DNA of 64,000 nucleotides from Aquimarina atlantica (GTDB lineage Bacteria; Bacteroidota; Bacteroidia; Flavobacteriales; Flavobacteriaceae): positions 806,001 through 870,000 of the forward strand of contig NZ_AQRA01000001.1 of NCBI RefSeq assembly GCF_000626715.1, written 5' to 3'. The notes under the pieces were generated by a model. That model did no database searches, was not told where the DNA came from, and was given only the letters and a program-made list of their open reading frames with translations. A program made the translations under genes and the position numbers. Position 1 is the stretch's first letter. Each line of letters opens with the position of its first letter. Shown piece by piece: positions 58,949 through 64,000 of the stretch.

Positions 58949-60166
58949 TTAGCTAATTAAAAGACATTCGTCCCATTTGGTTTCAAAAGGAGCTAAATAG
59001 GATATTATAGATAATCCGATACCAGCAACACCTTCAAGCAAACTTACTTCTGTTTTCCATTTTTCTTCGTCTGCTCCCCGCCATACCATATATCCCGCGT
59101 ATCCTTGTTCATGTATCGCCATGCTAAGTGCTTTCTGAGCCCAAAAATCAGAAGCTTCCTTAAATGCTATATCGTTTGTTTTCCTAAATAAATAATTATA
59201 AATATGAAGCACCCCATAAGCCCCATGGCATAATCCAGCATCCTGAATTCCTGCTTCTTCAATATCTTTTCGTTGCGTAGAATATTTTAAAATTGCTATT
59301 GCTTCATCGCTAATCTGGGTATCTCCTAATACCATACCTGCTCTAAATATCGATATGCCTATCCCTAGATCTCCATAGCACCACGCTAACCTCGAATTAT
59401 TATCCTCTACATTCTCTTCAATAATCCAATTAGGAAATGTAGCAGTTAGTGTTTTGTCTTTATTTTTGCAATGTAATATATAGCGCACCGACTGTTGTAA
59501 CATCTCTCTAACATCATCATAAAATTCTTTATGTTCGGCTATTCGGGATAGGAAATTAACCATACTTGATATCCCGTGAGATAAGCTTAAATTACAACCT
59601 TTAATTCCTTCTTCTTGCTTTAGAACAGACTCCCACCATATTCCGTGATCATTCTTTTTTGATGATTTTTTTAGTGCTGCAATCAACTCATCGAGGTAGT
59701 TCTTATAGTGTTTTTTTGCCTCCTCTGAAGTCAGATTTTGATAACGTTTTAAAAAATAATATCCATATCCCATTGCACCATGCAGAAAATCATAATTCTC
59801 TGTTTTTATATCAGCTCTCATTGCTTCTAACAAATAAGAATCTAAATCAGAAGAAAGGAAGTCATCATCTAACTCTACAAATTCTTCTTCTTTAAGAATT
59901 TCGAGTACCCAACAAGCTCCTGCAATTCCTGTACAAAAAGTAGGAAAACCAAATCCATTATTGATAAGTTCTACAGCTCTTGTAATTGTTTCTGCTCCTT
60001 TATCTGCATGAATATCTTCATTTAAAAATTTTGAATAATAAAACTGAAATAAAGCAACTCCAGAAACTCCCGACAAAACCCCTACTTCCTGATTGTTCTT
60101 TGCTTTAGCATCTAAAACTTTACTTATTTCTTTTAATTTATTCCTTAGTTGAATTTCAATAGTCAT
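58949..60166 (-). CDS. LanC-type lanthionine synthetase (cyclase)
   Basis: This 405-residue alpha-toroid cyclase adds Cys thiols to dehydrated Ser/Thr to make lanthionine rings. The zinc ligands Cys263 (AWCYGDLG), Cys313 and His314 (LCHGAYG) are intact, and LSLSHGISS supplies the usual His197. Repeats with GxxG (GVLSGVSGVALF, FCTGIAG, FLHGAMGYG, LLEGVAGIGL) mark the toroid. It lies 97 bp upstream of the region controlling precursor 3. No dehydratase is encoded in this window, so it must use one from elsewhere or act differently. Confidence 0.93.
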   Translation of the reverse strand: MTIEIQLRNKLKEISKVLDAKAKNNQEVGVLSGVSGVALFQFYYSKFLNEDIHADKGAETITRAVELINNGFGFPTFCTGIAGACWVLEILKEEEFVELDDDFLSSDLDSYLLEAMRADIKTENYDFLHGAMGYGYYFLKRYQNLTSEEAKKHYKNYLDELIAALKKSSKKNDHGIWWESVLKQEEGIKGCNLSLSHGISSMVNFLSRIAEHKEFYDDVREMLQQSVRYILHCKNKDKTLTATFPNWIIEENVEDNNSRLAWCYGDLGIGISIFRAGMVLGDTQISDEAIAILKYSTQRKDIEEAGIQDAGLCHGAYGVLHIYNYLFRKTNDIAFKEASDFWAQKALSMAIHEQGYAGYMVWRGADEEKWKTEVSLLEGVAGIGLSIISYLAPFETKWDECLLIS

Positions 60167-60235
60167 GTAGTGCTTAGTATTTCGAATTTGTAAAGTGGTA
60201 AAGATAAAAAGTAAAATAGTAGAGCTTCAAACAAT

Positions 60236-60265
60236 ATCAGTCTAAATTCTAGAATTTAGACTGAT
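60236..60265. promoter_or_regulatory. Perfect 30-bp palindrome upstream of lanC
   Basis: ATCAGTCTAAATTCT (60236-60250) is followed at once by its exact reverse complement (60251-60265). It lies 70 bp before the lanC start codon and 37 bp behind the metalloprotease stop. There is no T-run, so it may be an operator for lanC or a hairpin ending the upstream transcript. Its centre AAATTCTAGAATTT partly resembles the TTCCAGAATTTCG boxes. Confidence 0.55.
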
Positions 60266-60302
60266 GCCTATTTTATAGTACACAAAATGATAAGGTATTT
60301 AT

Positions 60303-62714
60303 TTAAAAACCACAACTAAAACTACCAATAGGAGATCCATCTGGTATTTTGGGAGATGGTAATACTTTAAAATCTTCTGGCTTTTCTATAAATTTATTAA
60401 TTTGATTGAGATAATATTCATTATACATTTTATCCGTCACATCTCCGGTCTTGTTTTTAAGAAGAGGAATTAAACTTTTAATTTTTGCATATGCAATAGC
60501 GTTAACCTGTGAATACGTTTGTGTATTTTTACTTAGGTTCATTAAATGTTTTAAAATATTAGTTTTTACCATATGTTGAATTTCTTTATGGTAATTATTT
60601 TTAGCTTTGGTCTCAAAAGAGAATTTTAATAATTCATCTAGAGTTTCTACTAATCCTAATTGGTTTTGATCTAAACTTTTTTGCTGTACCAGACGAGATG
60701 CTCTTTCGGGATGCAATAACAAAGAAAGACTCATATCACTTGCTGTAGAAGCTGCACTTAGAGCATCAAAACCAACTCCTGTTTTTCCTTTAAAAGATTC
60801 TCTGGTTCTACCATATCCAAAAGCTCTTGGTGGAAATAATTTTAATTTATCTTCTGGAATAGCTAAAATTTCAGGAGATAATGTCTTTAACACTGCTTCA
60901 AGTGCTTCTTTTTGTTTTTTTGAATTAACTGTTTCTACAATCGTTTGTTGATCCCCTTTAACCGCATAATTATAATTTAGTCCTCCGATAAGTTTCACGG
61001 TGGCTTCAGTTTGGTATCTGTGAAAGAAATAGAGAGGTACAAAAACATCTTCTAAAACAGAATATGGTTCGTTAGTTCTTATGTTATCTGAAGAAAAATT
61101 ACGTATCGCAACCTCTCTAATTTTCAGCATATTATTTAGCTCTTCGGTAACACTTTTACCATTATCCCATAAATGAGCTAATTCATGCGCTCCTCCTTGC
61201 GGTCTGGCATCACTATCTGATATAAAACGAAGCCCCGATTGATAAGCAGTATTCAAAATTTTATTAAGCGCTTCCTTTTCATTAGTATTTTTATCAAATT
61301 CTGAATAACTATATGCTACCGTTACCTTATCCCATTCTCCTATATTAATATCATAAGCATTCGACAAATCTATTTTACCATCCTTAAGTGCCACTGTTGG
61401 GTGAGGATAATCCATTACCGATGCTCTTCCGTTTGTACTTGCGGTAAAATTATGAGCAAAACCAATAGTATGACCTACTTCATGCGCAGATAATTGGCGA
61501 ATACGAGCTAGTGCCATTTTCAGCATAGGTTCGTAGTTATCATCTCTAGTTGCAAAAGGTTGATTTAATAATGCCTGAGCTATTAAAAAATCCTGACGTA
61601 TTCTTAAACTCCCTAAGCTTACATGTCCTTTAAGAATTTCTCCTGTCCTGGGATCTACAACACTTGCACCATAACTCCATCCCCTTGTAGAACGATGCAC
61701 CCATTGTATTACATTATATCGTAAATCCATAGGGTCTGCATCGGCAGGTAACATCTTAACCTGATACGCATCTTTAAAACCAATTGCTTCGTACGCCTGA
61801 TTCCACCATCTTGCTCCATCTAACAATGCAGATCGTATAGGTTCTGGAGTACCAGGATCCAAATAATAAACAATAGGTTCTTTTGCCTCACTTATTGCTT
61901 GATTTGGATTTTTTTTCTCTAATCGATGTCTAATAATATAGCGTTTCTTTATAGGATCTTGTACAGGTGTTGCATAATCAAGATAGGAAATAGATATAGC
62001 TCCACTTCTGGGGTCAAACTCTCTCTTCTTATATCCATCATCCGGTAGTTCTACAAACGAATGATGCTGAATAACAGTTAAGAATTTTGAGTCTGGTGCT
62101 ACAGATCTAATATTTCGCCCTGTAGGTGAACCTTTATAAGTTATCAAAGCCTCAAATTCTACATTTTTAGGAAAAGCTTTGGTTCTTTCGAGACTCAAAC
62201 TACTTCTGGTTTTGTCTACACTGTATGCCCCTTCTTTTTGAAATTTTAATCGATTAATGATATTATGAGTATCCTGTAAAAGAAAAGGAGTTAAGTCAAT
62301 AATATATGTATTAGATTTCTCTTCTTTAATAGGAAACCCAAACAGTACAGATTTTGCAAAAGCCTGTTCGACACTTCTTTTCTCTAGAGTATTGTCTGTT
62401 ATAGCACGATATCGCTGATTGGGTTGTACCAGTAACAGTTTGTCACCTGCTTTTTGAAACTTTACTACTACGCCGTCACCAATCTGCCCTCTATCTAACC
62501 CTATATCATTTGATCCTAATCCTGTAGCTAGAGAATGTACGTATAAAAATTCTGAATCGAGCTTATCAACTTCTAGATAAATTTCGTCCTTTGATTCATT
62601 ATAATAAAACTTAAAATAGCCATCAAAAGATGCCAAATTTTTCTGTTTTTCTAAAAATTGAGCAGAAATGATATTCCCCGCCAGAAAGAATAAACAAATA
62701 AAGCGTAGTTTCAT
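60303..62714 (-). CDS. Zinc-dependent metalloprotease (DUF5117/DUF4953 type)
   Basis: This 803-residue exported protease has a signal peptide ending IISAQ (about 19). The DUF5118/5117-like part has FDGYFKFYYNESKDEIYLEV, GLDRGQIGDGVVVKFQ and SSLSLERTKAFPKNVEFEAL. The zincin motif SAHEVGHTIGFAHNF (HExxHxxGxxH) lies at about 400-420, with ASVMDYPHP as the Met-turn region. Substrates are unknown. It is upstream of lanC on the same strand but is separated by 137 bp and a long palindrome, so a role in leader processing is only possible, not shown. Confidence 0.9.
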   Translation of the reverse strand: MKLRFICLFFLAGNIISAQFLEKQKNLASFDGYFKFYYNESKDEIYLEVDKLDSEFLYVHSLATGLGSNDIGLDRGQIGDGVVVKFQKAGDKLLLVQPNQRYRAITDNTLEKRSVEQAFAKSVLFGFPIKEEKSNTYIIDLTPFLLQDTHNIINRLKFQKEGAYSVDKTRSSLSLERTKAFPKNVEFEALITYKGSPTGRNIRSVAPDSKFLTVIQHHSFVELPDDGYKKREFDPRSGAISISYLDYATPVQDPIKKRYIIRHRLEKKNPNQAISEAKEPIVYYLDPGTPEPIRSALLDGARWWNQAYEAIGFKDAYQVKMLPADADPMDLRYNVIQWVHRSTRGWSYGASVVDPRTGEILKGHVSLGSLRIRQDFLIAQALLNQPFATRDDNYEPMLKMALARIRQLSAHEVGHTIGFAHNFTASTNGRASVMDYPHPTVALKDGKIDLSNAYDINIGEWDKVTVAYSYSEFDKNTNEKEALNKILNTAYQSGLRFISDSDARPQGGAHELAHLWDNGKSVTEELNNMLKIREVAIRNFSSDNIRTNEPYSVLEDVFVPLYFFHRYQTEATVKLIGGLNYNYAVKGDQQTIVETVNSKKQKEALEAVLKTLSPEILAIPEDKLKLFPPRAFGYGRTRESFKGKTGVGFDALSAASTASDMSLSLLLHPERASRLVQQKSLDQNQLGLVETLDELLKFSFETKAKNNYHKEIQHMVKTNILKHLMNLSKNTQTYSQVNAIAYAKIKSLIPLLKNKTGDVTDKMYNEYYLNQINKFIEKPEDFKVLPSPKIPDGSPIGSFSCGF

Positions 62715-62792
62715 AGACTGATGATTTATGTGATAAAATTTCTAAATCTATAAAATAACACAAAAATTACTTCTTACTGAACTGTTAAATCT

Positions 62793-62800
62793 TATTTTTG
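62793..62800 (+). promoter_or_regulatory. Bacteroidota -7 box of prfB
   Basis: TATTTTTG fits TAnnTTTG and lies 18 bp before the prfB start at 62819. Confidence 0.45.
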
Positions 62801-62818
62801 TCAAAAATAAATTAGATT

Positions 62819-63917
62819 ATGATCAATACTGAGACTTTACAAGATCTTAGGGAGCGCCTGGTTGCGTTAAGGAGGTATCTTTGACATTGATGCCAAACTT
62901 ATAGAAATAGCCAATCAGGAAGAAAAAACATTTGCTCCAGATTTTTGGGATAATGCCCAGGAGGCTGAAAAACTAATGCGTATTCTAAATGCTGAAAAAA
63001 AGTGGGTTTCTGAATACGAAAAAGGAGTTACACTGGTTGATGACCTCGAGGTACTTTATGAATTTTATAAAGAAGGGGATGCCACTGAAGCTGAAGTTTC
63101 TGAGCGATACGAAGAAACCAAATCATTAATTGAAGATTTGGAATTTAAAAATATGCTTAGTGATGAAGGAGACAGTATGAGTGCTGTACTGCAAATCACG
63201 GCAGGTGCAGGAGGTACCGAAAGTTGTGATTGGGCTAGTATGCTTATGCGTATGTACATGATGTGGGCAGAAAAACAAGGTTTTAAAATTAGAGAACTTA
63301 ATTATCAAGAAGGTGATGTTGCGGGTATAAAAACTGTTACTCTAGAAATTGAAGGAGATTATGCATTTGGATGGTTGAAAGGCGAAAATGGTGTACATCG
63401 ATTAGTACGTATCTCTCCATTCGATAGTAATGCAAAACGACATACTTCGTTTGCTTCTATTTATGTGTATCCTCTTGCCGACGATAGCATAGAAATAGAC
63501 ATTAATCCCTCTGATTATGAGATTATCACATCACGTTCTAGTGGAGCAGGCGGACAAAATGTAAACAAGGTAGAAACCAAAGTACAGCTTACCCACTTCC
63601 CTACCGGAATCCAGATTTCATGTTCAGATACAAGATCACAACAAGAAAATAGATTAAAAGCGTTACAAATGCTTAAATCGCAATTGTTTGAAATTGAACT
63701 TAAAAAGCAACAAGCACAACGCGATGAGATCGAAGCCTCAAAAATGAAAATAGAATGGGGGTCTCAAATTCGTAATTATGTCATGCATCCATATAAATTG
63801 GTTAAAGATGTAAGAACTGCAGAAGAAACAGGTAATGTAGATGCTGTTATGGATGGAAACATCGATCAATTCTTAAAAGCTTACCTTATGGCAATGGGAC
63901 AAAAAAATGACGATTAA
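62819..63917 (+). CDS. prfB: Peptide chain release factor 2 with programmed +1 frameshift
   Basis: RF2 reads stop codons UGA and UAA and releases the finished protein. The start is ATG at 62819; after 21 codons an in-frame TGA occurs at 62882-62884 within AGGAGGTATCTTTGAC. This is the classic site: a Shine-Dalgarno-like AGGAGG, then CTT TGA, where ribosomes slip +1 to read CTT then GAC. The downstream frame runs from 62883 to 63917, giving about 365 residues. The catalytic GGQ is in [11 protein letters not shown]. The frameshift lets RF2 control its own level. Gene callers would miss the first 21 codons or start at 62976. Confidence 0.97.
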
Positions 63918-63932
63918 AAAAATAAAACTAAG

Positions 63933-64000
63933 ATGATCACAATTTATCATAATTCGAGATGTAGTAAATCAAGAGGATGTCTTGCCATACTCGAAGAACA
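63933..64000 (+). CDS. Arsenate reductase (ArsC/Spx-like family), N-terminal part
   Basis: The frame begins at the ATG at 63933 and runs off the window edge, giving MITIYHNSRCSKSRGCLAIL then EE. The Cys in HNSRCSKSR is the catalytic position of the thioredoxin-fold ArsC family (ITIYHNPRCSKSR). It follows prfB by 15 bp. The family reduces arsenate or acts as a regulator; which applies cannot be told from 22 residues. Confidence 0.8.
   Translation, partial: MITIYHNSRCSKSRGCLAILEE

Noticed and set aside
53856..60166. Ordinary complete class I lanthipeptide cluster
   Set aside because: LanB is missing from the window and no LanM is found, so this label would claim too much.
60303..62714. Leader peptidase of the RiPP locus
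   Set aside because: The protease family is widespread and unlinked to RiPPs, and a 137-bp gap with a long palindrome separates it from lanC.
1..64000. tRNA, rRNA, phage or insertion sequence
   Set aside because: No cloverleaf, ribosomal sequence, integrase or transposase was recognised on reading both strands.

Overview
The window comes from a low-GC member of the Bacteroidota, most likely a marine Flavobacteriaceae (an Aquimarina-like genus is a guess). Pointers are TonB receptor + DUF4249 pairs, TPR/LytS and propeller-type sensor kinases, BspA-like surface lipoproteins with CxKDDD export signals, DUF4834, a YfhO-family protein, GG-leader peptide precursors of the flavobacterial type, Bacteroidota promoter boxes (TAnnTTTG with an upstream TTG), and a CapA/CapB-like pair for sulfonolipid synthesis. 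No rRNA, tRNA, phage, transposase or CRISPR was seen.

Layout. 1-5.1 kb: end of a secreted protein, an EF-hand/LRR exported protein, a TonB receptor + DUF4249 lipoprotein operon, and a dispersed palindromic element. 5.1-8.6 kb: metallo-beta-lactamase-fold hydrolase, a conserved 482-aa protein of unknown function, and Bcp peroxiredoxin. 8.8-14.1 kb: two tandem TPR sensor kinases with near-identical catalytic halves and one LytTR regulator. 14.1-19 kb: a GG-leader-like small peptide, a cysteine-poor Nth, a small conserved protein, an ECF sigma factor and UvrA. 19-24.2 kb: a 42-bp tandem repeat array, then two paralogous exported proteins with opposite low-complexity tails, each behind a sigma-54-like promoter, flanking an amidohydrolase and a lipoprotein. 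24.3-33 kb: a flippase, three tandem BspA-like surface lipoproteins, a Spo0M-like protein, and a voltage-gated channel with a calcium-type filter (TLEDWTD). 33-41.4 kb: a second copy of the palindromic element, a propeller kinase with its LuxR regulator, and a glycosyltransferase/YfhO/DUF4834 operon. 41.4-51.6 kb: a barrel protein with a charged tail, an acyltransferase, a six-cysteine peptide, the CapA/CapB-like pair, an oligopeptidase cut off from its lipoprotein signal by one in-frame stop codon, YbaB, a YegP-like protein and threonine aldolase. 51.7-60.2 kb: a RiPP/bacteriocin locus. 60.3-64 kb: a zinc metalloprotease, prfB with its programmed +1 frameshift, and the start of an ArsC-like protein.

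The most interesting system is the RiPP/bacteriocin locus. It holds a membrane TPR-AraC regulator, three lanthipeptide-type Cys/Ser/Thr precursors, three bacteriocin-II-like precursors with the leader MRDLKFxExxEVxGG, a C39-peptidase ABC exporter, an HlyD-family adaptor and LanC. No LanB or LanM dehydratase is present in the window. Two precursor promoters share a full architecture: paired TTCCAGAATTTCG-type boxes 20 bp apart, a -33 TTG, exactly 21 bp, a TATGTTTG -7 box, exactly 6 bp, and a 14-bp palindrome TCAAAGCGCTTTGA at the expected start of transcription. A variant of the upstream box lies ahead of a third precursor, next to the regulator gene.
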